A DNA stretch of 64,000 nt. It comes from Clostridium jeddahitimonense (GTDB lineage: Bacteria > Bacillota > Clostridia > Clostridiales > Clostridiaceae). The notes below the pieces were generated by a model. It searched no databases, was not told where the DNA came from, and saw only the letters and a program-made list of their open reading frames with translations. Of this stretch, positions 8,066 through 16,519 are shown piece after piece. The stretch is from contig LM994670.1 of the NCBI GenBank assembly GCA_000753455.2, positions 156,274 through 220,273 of the forward strand, in the 5' to 3' direction. Numbering within the stretch: the first letter of the stretch is position 1; each line of letters opens with the position of its first letter. Position numbers and translations under genes: made by a program.

Positions 8066-8854
8066 TTAGTCTAATAAATCATCATTATCGTTATTTGCTA
8101 CTATTGTAACAGTTTTAGATTCGTTATATTTAGGGTTTAATTGAATGTAAACTATTGCAGCTACTGTTCCTAAAACACCAAGAGCTATAAGATTAAAGTC
8201 AGTAAATGCAGCAACTACGAATCCTAAGAATAGGAAAGGCATTAAGTATTTTGCCTCCATCATATTTATAACCATTGCATATCCAACAACAACTATAAAT
8301 CCACCAGCAACTCCAAGGCCGCCACTTAACCATTGAGGGATAGCATTAAGCATGTTTTGAACAGCTTCAGTTCCTATGAATATAGCAACTATTAATGAAG
8401 GAATAGATACACGTAGAGCTTGGATAACTAATGCTAATAGATGACACATGTCAATTCCATTTAAATCACCTTTTTCAGCATATTTATCAGCTTGATGTTG
8501 GAAGAAAACAGTTATAGTTCTAGCGAATATAGTTAAAACTTGACCGGCAGCAGCTAGCGGAACTGCTAAAGCAATACCAGCTCCCATTTCTTGTTTTCCA
8601 GCTATAACTATAATAGTGGATATGATTGATGCTAAAGCAGCATCAGGAGCCATTGCAGCACCGATATTCATCCATCCAAGTGCCATCATTTCTAGAGTAC
8701 CACCAATTATGATACCTGTTGTAAGATCACCTAATATAAGTCCGATAAGCGTACATGCTATAAGTGGTCTATGAGTTTGAAATTCATCAAGAACACTACC
8801 CATACCAGATATACATGCAACTAAAAAGATAAGAATAATTTGAATAGTTGACAT
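8066..8854 (-). CDS. PTS mannose-family subunit IIC
   Basis: 262-residue membrane protein starting MSTIQIILIFLVACISGMG, with GTLEMMALGWMNIGAAMAPD, characteristic of the IIC sugar-channel subunit of the mannose family. A charged C-terminal tail (about the last 20 residues, ending NDNDDLLD) is cytoplasmic. It sits between IIB and IID and is translated from a good AGGGAGGT ribosome site. Confidence 0.93.
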   Translation of the reverse strand: MSTIQIILIFLVACISGMGSVLDEFQTHRPLIACTLIGLILGDLTTGIIIGGTLEMMALGWMNIGAAMAPDAALASIISTIIVIAGKQEMGAGIALAVPLAAAGQVLTIFARTITVFFQHQADKYAEKGDLNGIDMCHLLALVIQALRVSIPSLIVAIFIGTEAVQNMLNAIPQWLSGGLGVAGGFIVVVGYAMVINMMEAKYLMPFLFLGFVVAAFTDFNLIALGVLGTVAAIVYIQLNPKYNESKTVTIVANNDNDDLLD

Positions 8855-8895
8855 AGAGTAGACCTCCCTTTTATATAAAAAAATTTATAGACTAA

Positions 8896-9381
8896 TTAAA
8901 AAATTTTATTTATCAGAGGTATAATGTTAGTTTTAGAATCAGATGCAATCTTTCTTATTTCTAACTCTATACCTTTACTATCAAGATATCTGAAAGCTTT
9001 AACATCTTCTTCGTTTACAGATACAGCGGTAGTTAATTGCTTTTTGCCTTCTTTAAAGCACATACCACCAATGTTAACAGACTTAATAGTTACTCCAGCA
9101 TCTACAAGCCTTACTACATCAGTAGGATTAGTAAATAAGAATAAAACCGTATCATTTGCATAAGTAGGATTGTTATAAACTCTTACAGCCTTATCTATAC
9201 TTACAACGTGAGATTTTACTCCAGGAGGAGCAACTTGAGTTAATAAAGTTTTTCTAAGATTATCGTTAGCAACATCATCGTTACAAACAATAATCCTTTG
9301 GCATTTACATTCTTTTGTCCATACTGTTACAACTTGACCATGAATTAATCTGTCATCAATTCTAGCTAATCCAATTTTCAT
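8896..9381 (-). CDS. PTS mannose/sorbose-family subunit IIB
   Basis: 161-residue cytoplasmic phosphotransfer protein. The active-site His14 lies in ARIDDRLIHGQV, which is diagnostic for mannose-family IIB. It receives phosphate from IIA and passes it to the incoming sugar. Its ATG overlaps the IIA stop codon as ATGA (9381-9378), indicating translational coupling. Confidence 0.95.
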   Translation of the reverse strand: MKIGLARIDDRLIHGQVVTVWTKECKCQRIIVCNDDVANDNLRKTLLTQVAPPGVKSHVVSIDKAVRVYNNPTYANDTVLFLFTNPTDVVRLVDAGVTIKSVNIGGMCFKEGKKQLTTAVSVNEEDVKAFRYLDSKGIELEIRKIASDSKTNIIPLINKIF

Positions 9382-9803
9382 AACAAATCGTCATCTCCTT
9401 TATTTAGTTCTATAGATTTTTTTAATGAGCAAACACTTTTTTGAGCTGAATTTATAGCTATTTCCACTAATTCATTTAATGTAGAATTTTCTAAATTAGA
9501 GTAGACCTCTAACAACATAGGAAGATTAACACCTGTAACCACATCCATGTTAACGTTATCAAAGGCTAATATACTAGCGGCATTGAATGGACTTCCACCA
9601 AACAAGTCAACTAAGAAAAGAATTTTAGGATCTTGATCAAGTTTATTTACTATATCCTTATATTTATTAATCAAATCATTTTGGCCTTCTCCAGGAAGAA
9701 AGGTTATGTAGTTAACATTTTCTAACTTGCCATAAATAAGTTCAGCTGAATTGATAAGTTCTTTAGAAAAGCTACCATGTGTTCCAATTATAAGTGATAT
9801 CAT
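9378..9803 (-). CDS. PTS mannose-family subunit IIA
   Basis: About 141 residues; His9 in ISLIIGTHGSF is the phosphorylation site, and FLVDLFGGSPFNAA is the second family motif. It takes phosphate from HPr. First gene of the four-gene PTS operon. The ATG at 9803 is favoured over an adjacent in-frame TTG at 9806 by its distance from AAGGAG. The intergenic stretch to the divergent cadC gene (9807-10041) contains a clear promoter only in the other direction; no LevR-type sigma-54 site was seen. Confidence 0.92.
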   Translation of the reverse strand: MISLIIGTHGSFSKELINSAELIYGKLENVNYITFLPGEGQNDLINKYKDIVNKLDQDPKILFLVDLFGGSPFNAASILAFDNVNMDVVTGVNLPMLLEVYSNLENSTLNELVEIAINSAQKSVCSLKKSIELNKGDDDLL

Positions 9804-9964
9804 CAAATCATCTCCTTAATTTTTAAATTAAAAATAGTAAAGAATAATAAGGATCAAAGGGTTCAGCTTATATTCACTAAAATATTTACTTTATATCTAT
9901 ATGTTAATAAATTGTGAATAGAATAAATATTTTCATATTTTGAAATTTTAACATAGAAATAATG

Positions 9965-9992
9965 TTGACAAAAATACTAGGATAAGCATAAT
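9965..9992 (+). promoter_or_regulatory. Promoter of the cadC-cadA operon
   Basis: TTGACA at 9965-9970, 16-base spacer, CATAAT at 9987-9992. Start predicted near 10000, just upstream of or within the operator. Confidence 0.75.
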
Positions 9993-10006
9993 ATATAAAT
10001 ATGAAC

Positions 10007-10026
10007 ATATGAACAATCATTCATAT
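10007..10026 (+). promoter_or_regulatory. CadC/SmtB-type operator
   Basis: A 7-bp inverted repeat ATATGAA-6-TTCATAT, extended by one flanking C-G pair, lies immediately downstream of the promoter. It has the ATATGAAC-type half sites typical of ArsR/SmtB repressors. Overlap with the transcription start fits repression in the metal-free state. Confidence 0.75.
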
Positions 10027-10041
10027 GAATGGAGGGTTAAG

Positions 10042-10398
10042 ATGGAAGAAAAAAATGAAAGCTGTTTATGTAATGTAATACACAAGAATGTAGTAGAAGA
10101 AGTAAGAGAGAAATTACCACAAGAAGAGATGCTTTATGAGCTAGCGGAGTTTTTTAAGGTATTTGGAGATACAACGAGAATAAGAATACTTTGTGCACTA
10201 TTTGAAGCTGAAATGTGTGTATGTGATTTATCAGCACTTTTAAATATAAGTCAGTCAGCTATTTCACATCAATTAAGAGGGTTAAAATCTGCAAGAATAG
10301 TTAAATTCAGAAGAGAAGGTAAAGTTGTTTATTACTCACTTGATGATGAGCATATTAAGCATATTTTTGATGAAGGATTTAGACATATATCAGAATAA
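10042..10398 (+). CDS. cadC: ArsR/SmtB-family metal repressor, CadC type
   Basis: 118-residue winged-helix repressor. Two metal sites are visible: thiolates Cys8 and Cys10 near the N terminus plus Cys59 and Cys61 in EMCVCDL (the CadC alpha-3N site), and Asp102, His104, His115 and Glu118 matching the alpha-5 D-x-H-x10-H-xx-E pattern exactly. The recognition helix is around SQSAISHQLRGLK. Cd2+, Pb2+ or Zn2+ should release it from its operator. ATG 10042 is chosen because GGAGGG at 10031-10036 precedes it; an upstream ATG at 10009 lies inside the operator. It is 15 bases upstream of cadA. Confidence 0.92.
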   Translation: MEEKNESCLCNVIHKNVVEEVREKLPQEEMLYELAEFFKVFGDTTRIRILCALFEAEMCVCDLSALLNISQSAISHQLRGLKSARIVKFRREGKVVYYSLDDEHIKHIFDEGFRHISE

Positions 10399-10413
10399 AG
10401 GAGGGGAATTTAA

Positions 10414-12900
10414 ATGGATGAAGGGATTAAAAAAATTAAGCTGTTATTAAAAGGGTTAAGTTGTGCAAATTGTGCTAACAAGATAGAAGTCAAAGTTAAC
10501 AATATAAAAGGTGTAAAAGAAGCCTTTGTGAACTTTGCTACTAGTACTTTAACAATTGAAGTTTTAGAAGGATATAAAAAAGAAGATTTAATAGAGGAAA
10601 TAAAAGATATAGTAAAATCCATTGAAAAAGGTGTAAGTGTTGAAAAAATAAAAGGTAGTTTAAAGCGTCCAACTAAAACAATAAGTAAATGTGAAGATGG
10701 TGCTTGTGTTATAAATGATAATAATTATGTAAATACGGAAATAATAAATAATAATAGCAAGATACTATTAAAAGGATTAACTTGTGCTAATTGTGCAAAT
10801 AAAATTGAGAATAAGATTAGAAAACTTGATAGTATAAAAAATGCTACTATAAATTTTGCAACTACAACTTTAATAGTAGAGCTAAATCAAGGTAATGAAA
10901 TAGATGAAGTGTTTAAAGAGATTAGTAAAATAGTAAAGTCTTTAGAACCAGACGTTGAAGTTGAATTGAAAAAGGAAGTTAAAAGAAGTAAGAAAAATAG
11001 AACTATTTTAAATGATAAAAATAGTACAGATGAATTAATAGTTGAGGATGAAAAGAAAACTATTGTTTCATATATAAAAGAAAATATAGCTCTATTTATA
11101 GGAATGATAGGTTTTATTATAGCTGTTATGTTAGAAGGTTATCCATTAGTAGCATTTATAATTTTTGTAGCTACCTATTTACTTATAGGTAAGAATGTGC
11201 TTATAACAGCAGCAAAGAATATATTAAGAGGTGAAGTTTTTGATGAAAACTTCTTAATGGCTATAGCTACTTTAGGAGCTTTTGCTATAGGTGAATATCC
11301 AGAAGCTGTGGCAGTTATGCTATTCTTTGAAATAGGAGAAGCATTCCAAAAGTATGCAGTTGAAAGATCAAGAAAATCTATATCTTCTTTAATGAATATA
11401 AGAGCTGATTATGCAACTATATTTGAAAATGGAAATGAGTTAAGAGTAGCGCCAGAAGATGTAGAAATTGATGAGATAATAATAATAAAACCAGGTGAAA
11501 GAGTTCCTTTAGATGGAATAGTTATTGATGGAACAAGTTTTATAGATACATCTGCATTAACAGGAGAATCAGTACCTAGAGAAATAACTGTTGATACAGA
11601 AATATTGGCTGGTGCTATAAATAATACTGGAGTGTTAAAAGTAAGGGTTACAAGAGAGTATGGAGAGTCAACTGTTGCAAGAATTTTAGAACTTGTTGAA
11701 AATGCTTCAAATAAAAAAGCTTCAGCAGAAAAATTTATAACAAAGTTTTCTAAGATTTATACACCTGTAGTTTGTTTAATAGCTTTATTGGTTGCAATAG
11801 TTCCACCATTAGTTATGAAGGATCAAACATTTTCTATATGGATATATAGAGCATTATCTTTATTAGTAGTATCATGTCCATGTGCATTAGTAGTATCAGT
11901 TCCACTTGGCATATTTGCAGGAATAGGTGGTGCATCTAAAAAAGGTGTACTAGTTAAAGGTGGAAATTATCTTGAAGCATTAAAAGATGTTGAAACAGTA
12001 GTTTTTGATAAAACTGGTACTTTAACTAAAGGTGTATTTAAGGTAACAGAAATAAATACTAATAATATTGATAAGGATGAATTACTAAAATTAGCTGCAT
12101 ACGGTGAGAGTAATTCTAATCACCCTATAGCATTATCAATAGTAAATGCATACGGAAAAGAAATAAATAAAGAAATACTAAGCAATTATGAAGAAGTTTC
12201 AGGTCATGGAATAAGAGTTAATATTGAAGGAAAAGAAGTTCTTTTAGGCAACTATAAATTAATGAATAAATTTAATATAAAGTTTAATGATGTAGATACT
12301 ATAGGTACAATAGTTCATATTGCTATTGATGGACAATATAAAGGAAATATAGTTATATCAGATGAAATAAAAGAAACATCTAAGGAAGCAATAGAAACTT
12401 TAAAGAATATTGGTATAAAAAATACTGTAATGCTTACAGGTGATAACAGAGTTGTAGCTGATAAGGTTGGAAAGATAATAGGATTAGATCAAGTTTATTC
12501 TGAATTATTACCAGCTGATAAAGTAGAGAAGGTTGAAAAGCTAATGAATAGTAAATCTTCAAAAGGTAAGCTTGTTTTCGTTGGTGATGGAATAAATGAT
12601 GCTCCAGTGCTTGCTAGAGCTGATATAGGAATAGCAATGGGTGGAATTGGATCTGATGCGGCTATAGAAGCTGCAGATGTTGTATTAATGAAGGATGATC
12701 CTAAGTCTATAGTTGATGCAATAAAAACAGCAAGAAAAACAAATAAAATTCTTTTACAAAATATAATTTTTGCACTAGCAATAAAAACTCTAGTTATGAT
12801 TTTAGTAGCTTTTGGTTTAGGAACTATGTGGGAAGCAGTATTTGCTGATGTAGGAGTTACAATATTAGCAGTAATTAACTCTATTAGATGTCTTAGATAA
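10414..12900 (+). CDS. cadA: P1B-type heavy-metal ATPase (Cd/Zn/Pb export)
   Basis: 828 residues. Two N-terminal heavy-metal-associated domains carry CANC motifs (Cys17/Cys20 and Cys124/Cys127). The membrane metal motif is CPC at 488-490, the phosphorylated residue is Asp532 in DKTGTLT, and GDGINDAPVL lies near the C terminus. CPC with two HMA domains fits the Zn2+/Cd2+/Pb2+ exporter group rather than copper, in agreement with the CadC-type repressor upstream. Strong ribosome site AAGGAGGGG. The next promoter starts three bases after the stop codon. Confidence 0.93.
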   Translation: MDEGIKKIKLLLKGLSCANCANKIEVKVNNIKGVKEAFVNFATSTLTIEVLEGYKKEDLIEEIKDIVKSIEKGVSVEKIKGSLKRPTKTISKCEDGACVINDNNYVNTEIINNNSKILLKGLTCANCANKIENKIRKLDSIKNATINFATTTLIVELNQGNEIDEVFKEISKIVKSLEPDVEVELKKEVKRSKKNRTILNDKNSTDELIVEDEKKTIVSYIKENIALFIGMIGFIIAVMLEGYPLVAFIIFVATYLLIGKNVLITAAKNILRGEVFDENFLMAIATLGAFAIGEYPEAVAVMLFFEIGEAFQKYAVERSRKSISSLMNIRADYATIFENGNELRVAPEDVEIDEIIIIKPGERVPLDGIVIDGTSFIDTSALTGESVPREITVDTEILAGAINNTGVLKVRVTREYGESTVARILELVENASNKKASAEKFITKFSKIYTPVVCLIALLVAIVPPLVMKDQTFSIWIYRALSLLVVSCPCALVVSVPLGIFAGIGGASKKGVLVKGGNYLEALKDVETVVFDKTGTLTKGVFKVTEINTNNIDKDELLKLAAYGESNSNHPIALSIVNAYGKEINKEILSNYEEVSGHGIRVNIEGKEVLLGNYKLMNKFNIKFNDVDTIGTIVHIAIDGQYKGNIVISDEIKETSKEAIETLKNIGIKNTVMLTGDNRVVADKVGKIIGLDQVYSELLPADKVEKVEKLMNSKSSKGKLVFVGDGINDAPVLARADIGIAMGGIGSDAAIEAADVVLMKDDPKSIVDAIKTARKTNKILLQNIIFALAIKTLVMILVAFGLGTMWEAVFADVGVTILAVINSIRCLR

Positions 12901-12903
12901 AAG

Positions 12904-12932
12904 TTGACAAAGAATTTTACTTTAATTATAAT
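12904..12932 (+). promoter_or_regulatory. Consensus promoter for mntP leader
   Basis: Perfect TTGACA (12904-12909) and TATAAT (12927-12932) separated by 17 bases. Start near 12939. Confidence 0.88.
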
Positions 12933-12950
12933 TTAAAAGTCGAGAATATT

Positions 12951-13052
12951 TAGGCATAAGGGAGTAGCATGCAAGATCACCGCATCTTGTAGCAAAGTCA
13001 ACATATTGATGTTAACACATCTGGCTTTGCTTTAAATTGTGAGACTTATGTA
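12951..13052 (+). ncRNA. yybP-ykoY manganese riboswitch (second copy)
   Basis: P1 is CATAAG (12955-12960) with CTTATG (13045-13050). GGGAGTAGC follows the 5' strand, a CAAGAT/ATCTTG hairpin comes next, then AGCAAAGTCAACAT and CATCTGGCTTTGCT form the second helical arm, and GTGAGACTTATG closes the domain. Order and conserved nucleotides match the lactococcal Mn2+ riboswitch. It precedes mntP, a gene known to be under this class in other bacteria. Confidence 0.93.
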
Positions 13053-13092
13053 TAACGGATCTGCTACGTTATACATAAGTCTCTATTTTTTT
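13041..13092 (+). terminator. Riboswitch-controlled terminator before mntP
   Basis: Perfect 17-bp stem (13041-13057 with 13067-13083), loop of 9, then TATTTTTTT. The 5' arm contains the 3' P1 strand of the aptamer, so ligand binding should prevent termination. Confidence 0.92.
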
Positions 13093-13208
13093 AGGAAAAA
13101 TAAAATGATATTATTTACTAAAATAAATAAAAATTTGAATGAAAAATGCTATAGAGGTAATAAAGTAATTAAATATTTTATATATAAATTTAAAGTGTGG
13201 AGGAGATT

Positions 13209-13775
13209 ATGGATTTATTAAGTTTGATTTTTTTAGCAGTAGGATTAGCTATGGACGCTTTTGCAGTTTCTGTAGCACTAGGGTTAAAGATCCCAGTAAG
13301 AGATAAGTGGAAAATAGCATTAAAAGCTGGATTGTTCTTTGGGATAGCACAAGGAATTATGCCTCTAATTGGATGGATATTAGGAAATGGATTTAGTAGT
13401 TATATTGAAAAGTTTGATCACTGGATAGCATTCATACTGTTAGCTATAATTGGTGGAAAAATGATTCATGAAGCTATTCACCCTGATGAAGATAGCGATG
13501 ATGAAGTAGATACAGGAATGAAAAGAATGTTTATATTAGCGATTGCTACAAGTATAGATGCTTTAGCTGTTGGAGTTAGTTTTGCATTCTTAAATGTAAA
13601 TATCATAAGTGCTGTACTGATTATAGGGATAATAACACTTGTAACTTCTGCTATAGGTGTTATAATAGGAAAGATATTTGGAGACTTATTCTCTGGGAAG
13701 GCTGAAATAATAGGTGGAGTTATATTAATCTTAATAGGATTAAAAATTTTGCTAGAACACCTTGGAATATTTTAA
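13209..13775 (+). CDS. mntP: Manganese efflux pump MntP
   Basis: 188 residues, the usual length of MntP (formerly YebN). It starts MDLLSLIFLAVGLAMDAFAVSV, with a second repeat containing ATSIDALAVGVSF; the paired conserved Asp residues in these helices are the family hallmark. About six membrane helices. The ATG at 13209 follows GGAGGAG; a GTG four codons upstream lies within the ribosome site. Its Mn2+ riboswitch makes manganese export the clear role. Confidence 0.95.
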   Translation: MDLLSLIFLAVGLAMDAFAVSVALGLKIPVRDKWKIALKAGLFFGIAQGIMPLIGWILGNGFSSYIEKFDHWIAFILLAIIGGKMIHEAIHPDEDSDDEVDTGMKRMFILAIATSIDALAVGVSFAFLNVNIISAVLIIGIITLVTSAIGVIIGKIFGDLFSGKAEIIGGVILILIGLKILLEHLGIF

Positions 13776-13959
13776 AAAATAATATACACTATTACTTGTT
13801 TGATATACAATTTAGAAAAAATATTTACAAAAATAAGTCATCTATATTTATTGAGAGATATAGAATACATATAAAAAGTATGTTATTATATTATCAATGT
13901 ATAAAAGTAGAGAAAGTGGACTTAATTAAATATAAGATACTTTAAGGAGAATTTAGATT

Positions 13960-14610
13960 ATGGAAAGAAAAAAACATGTTTCTATGGCTGTAATTAAAAG
14001 ATTGCCTAAATACCATAGATATCTACAAGAGTTAATGGCAAATGATGTAGATAGAATTTCTTCAAAAGAACTTGGAGAAAAAATAGGTTTTACAGCTTCA
14101 CAAATAAGACAAGATTTAAATAACTTTGGAGATTTCGGGCAACAAGGTTATGGGTACAATGTAAAAGATCTTTATAACCAAATAGGATTAATATTGGGAC
14201 TAGATACAGAGTACAAAGCCTTGATAGTTGGGGCTGGTAATATAGGTCAGGCAATTGCCAACTATAGATTCTCTAAAGCTGGATTAAATATTAATGCAAT
14301 TTTTGATGCTAATCCAAAATTACTAGGGATGAAAATTAGAGATATCGAAATAAAAGATATTGATGAATTAGAAAGATATGCAGAAGAAAATCCAACAGAT
14401 GTAGGAATTATCTGTGTACCAAGAATAAATGCTCAAAAGGTATGTGATATTTTAGTTAAATGTGGAATAAAGGGAATATGGAACTTTGCTCCTGTAGACT
14501 TAAAAGTGCCAAGTGATGTAATAGTAGAAAATGTACATCTATCTGAAAGTTTATTAACTTTAATATATTTAATGCATAGTGAGGCAGAATCACATCTAGA
14601 AGAAGAGTAA
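13960..14610 (+). CDS. rex: Redox-sensing repressor Rex
   Basis: 216 residues: N-terminal winged helix (about 1-80, with FTASQIRQDL), then a Rossmann domain with GAGNIG at 91-96. Rex senses the NADH/NAD+ ratio and represses fermentation genes when NAD+ is high. A matching operator lies upstream of crt at 20238-20255, so the main local target is probably the butyryl-CoA operon. Ribosome site AAGGAG. No Rex site was seen in front of rex itself. Confidence 0.96.
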   Translation: MERKKHVSMAVIKRLPKYHRYLQELMANDVDRISSKELGEKIGFTASQIRQDLNNFGDFGQQGYGYNVKDLYNQIGLILGLDTEYKALIVGAGNIGQAIANYRFSKAGLNINAIFDANPKLLGMKIRDIEIKDIDELERYAEENPTDVGIICVPRINAQKVCDILVKCGIKGIWNFAPVDLKVPSDVIVENVHLSESLLTLIYLMHSEAESHLEEE

Positions 14611-14688
14611 TAATAGAAATGTTCAACATATAAAAATCAATTTTTTATAATTATAAATTAATAGTTTTATTTAGTAGATAAACTACAA

Positions 14689-14734
14689 ATATGTCTTTAG
14701 TGTATTTTTAATATGCTAAAGACATATTTTTTTG
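14689..14734 (+). terminator. Terminator after rex
   Basis: Perfect 12-bp stem (14689-14700 with 14716-14727), loop of 15, then seven T. Confidence 0.88.
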
Positions 14735-14825
14735 ATAAAAACTAACTTGGTTTGAGAAAAGATATATGATAACATATAAACATATGGTTATAAATGTAAA
14801 AAAAGTAATATCATGGGGTGATGAT

Positions 14826-16184
14826 GTGAAAAATATATTGAATCTTGATTCTATAGAAATTCTAGACATAATAAGTAAAAGAGTTGTTATAGTTGATAGC
14901 GAATATATAATTGTTTATATGTCTTCAGCTTACTGCGAATTTCTGAATGTATTTCAAGATGAAGTAATAGGAAAAAAGGTAATGGATGTTGTTGAGAATA
15001 CGAGGTTAGATAAGGTTATAGAATCTAGAGTTCCGGAATATGCACAACTTCAAAATATTAAAGGGAAAAATATGATAGCTACAAGAATACCAATAATTAA
15101 GGATGGAAATGTAATAGGTGCATTAGGATATGTGAATTACAAAGATACTAGTGAATTTAAAGCTTTATATAATAAGATATCAAGTATGGAAAAACAATTA
15201 AATTGTTATAAAAGTAGTTTGAAAAATGATACAGCTTATAAATATTCATTTGAATCTATAATTGGAGATAGCACAGCAATTTTAAAAACTAAAGAATTAG
15301 CGGCAAAAGCAGCTACTACTAATTCAACTGTACTATTATTAGGGGAAAGTGGAACTGGTAAGGAAATTTTCGCTCATGCAATTCATTCATTGAGTAATAG
15401 AAGTAGTAAACCATTTATTAGAGTTAATTGTTCTGCAATTCCAAGAGAATTATTAGAGTCTGAGTTATTTGGGTATGAAAAAGGAGCATTTACAGGAGCT
15501 AATAAAGATGGAAAAATAGGAAAATTTGAGTTAGCTAATAATGGAACTATATTTTTAGATGAAATAGGAGATATGCCATTATTTATGCAAGCTAAGATTT
15601 TACGAGTTATTCAAGAGAAGGAAGTTGAAAGAATAGGTTCTAATATACCTAAAAAGTTAAATATTAGAATAATTGCAGGAACACATAGAGATTTAGAGGC
15701 AATGGTAGAAGAGAAGAGTTTTAGGCACGATTTATTTTATAGATTAAATGTAATAAGAATAACGATTCCTCCATTAAGAGAGCGGGAGGGGGATGTTGAA
15801 ATTTTATCTAAGTATTTTGCTGATACATTATCAACAAAACTAGATAGATGTAGCAGTGATATTTCAATAGATGTCTTAAGGGTACTAACTAGATATAATT
15901 GGCCAGGTAATGTAAGACAGTTACAGAATACAATAGAAAGATGCTTGAATTTAGTAGATGACGGGGAAGTAATAACTTTAGAGCATATACCGAGGGAAAT
16001 AAAGAATTATTCCCTATTAGATGATATAAACTCATTAGATGAAGAAAAAGATAATATTGAAAGAAGTACAATATATAAAGCTTTATTAGTATACAATAAT
16101 AATAAAAGTCTAGTAGCTCGTAAATTAGGAATAAGTAGAGTTACACTATATGAAAAAATAAAGAAATATAATATAAAGATATAA
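14826..16184 (+). CDS. Sigma-54-dependent activator with PAS domain
   Basis: About 452 residues. An N-terminal PAS-like sensor (first about 115) is followed by the AAA+ domain with Walker A GESGTGKE (about 173-180), GAFTGA (about 220-225, contact with sigma-54) and a C-terminal helix-turn-helix ([17 protein letters not shown]). There is no receiver domain, so activation probably depends on a ligand or a redox signal at the PAS domain. GTG at 14826 is preferred because GGGGTGAT precedes it; an ATG at 14766 has no ribosome site. The sigma-54 promoter at 16455-16470, just downstream, is the obvious target. Confidence 0.9.
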   Translation: MKNILNLDSIEILDIISKRVVIVDSEYIIVYMSSAYCEFLNVFQDEVIGKKVMDVVENTRLDKVIESRVPEYAQLQNIKGKNMIATRIPIIKDGNVIGALGYVNYKDTSEFKALYNKISSMEKQLNCYKSSLKNDTAYKYSFESIIGDSTAILKTKELAAKAATTNSTVLLLGESGTGKEIFAHAIHSLSNRSSKPFIRVNCSAIPRELLESELFGYEKGAFTGANKDGKIGKFELANNGTIFLDEIGDMPLFMQAKILRVIQEKEVERIGSNIPKKLNIRIIAGTHRDLEAMVEEKSFRHDLFYRLNVIRITIPPLREREGDVEILSKYFADTLSTKLDRCSSDISIDVLRVLTRYNWPGNVRQLQNTIERCLNLVDDGEVITLEHIPREIKNYSLLDDINSLDEEKDNIERSTIYKALLVYNNNKSLVARKLGISRVTLYEKIKKYNIKI

Positions 16185-16197
16185 AAAGAATTTAGTG

Positions 16198-16230
16198 CAT
16201 GTAAACATGGTATTGTTTACATGTTTTTTT
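16198..16230 (+). terminator. Terminator after the sigma-54 activator
   Basis: CATGTAAAC-8-GTTTACATG followed by seven T. The TGTAAAC half resembles the dyad at 16365-16384, so the DNA might also be bound by the activator, but termination is the simpler reading. Confidence 0.85.
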
Positions 16231-16289
16231 ATAATTATTTAAGATTAAATTTTTATAATATATGAGATAAATAATTACTATGTTAGAAA

Positions 16290-16384
16290 ATGTTTACAGA
16301 AGAGCTTATACCTAATAGAAAGTGTTAGGTTATCTTTACAGACATAAATTTTGTAGGTATTAAGGTGTAAACAATACCTTACAC
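16290..16384 (+). promoter_or_regulatory. Candidate upstream activator sites
   Basis: A perfect dyad GTGTAA-8-TTACAC (16365-16384) lies about 95 bases before the predicted sigma-54 start. A weaker dyad with the same 8-base spacing is at 16322-16341, and a related TTTACAG word occurs at 16292-16298. Tandem dyads at this distance are the usual enhancer sites for bacterial enhancer-binding proteins. The rest of the 16185-16519 gap contains the terminator and the -24/-12 promoter. Confidence 0.5.
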
Positions 16385-16453
16385 AGTTAAAAATTATGTT
16401 AAATAATAGATAAGCGTTAAGATAGGTTTATTGTGAGTTTTAGGTGTTAATAA

Positions 16454-16470
16454 TTGGCATAAGACTTGCT
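16454..16470 (+). promoter_or_regulatory. Sigma-54 (-24/-12) promoter
   Basis: TTGGCA at 16454-16459 and TTGCT at 16466-16470 place GG and GC 12 bases apart, as required for RpoN. The start is expected near 16480, 40 bases before the CoA-transferase ATG. Confidence 0.82.
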
Positions 16471-16519
16471 ATAAAAAGTTATGAGGACATTATTTTTTTA
16501 TTAAGTGGAGGGGTGTAGT

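Noticed and set aside
7228..9803. Assigning the PTS to the GatZ-like gene as a galactosamine/tagatose system
   Set aside because: The two loci are 19 kb apart, and the GGTAATTACC operator of the GatZ regulon was not seen upstream of the PTS operon.
13039..13221. A 60-codon open frame between cadA and mntP
   Set aside because: It lies across the riboswitch terminator and has no ribosome site; composition is that of structured RNA and A/T spacer.
16198..16223. Activator-binding dyad in the activator gene's 3' end
   Set aside because: The dyad is followed by seven T and sits right after the stop codon, so an intrinsic terminator explains it fully.
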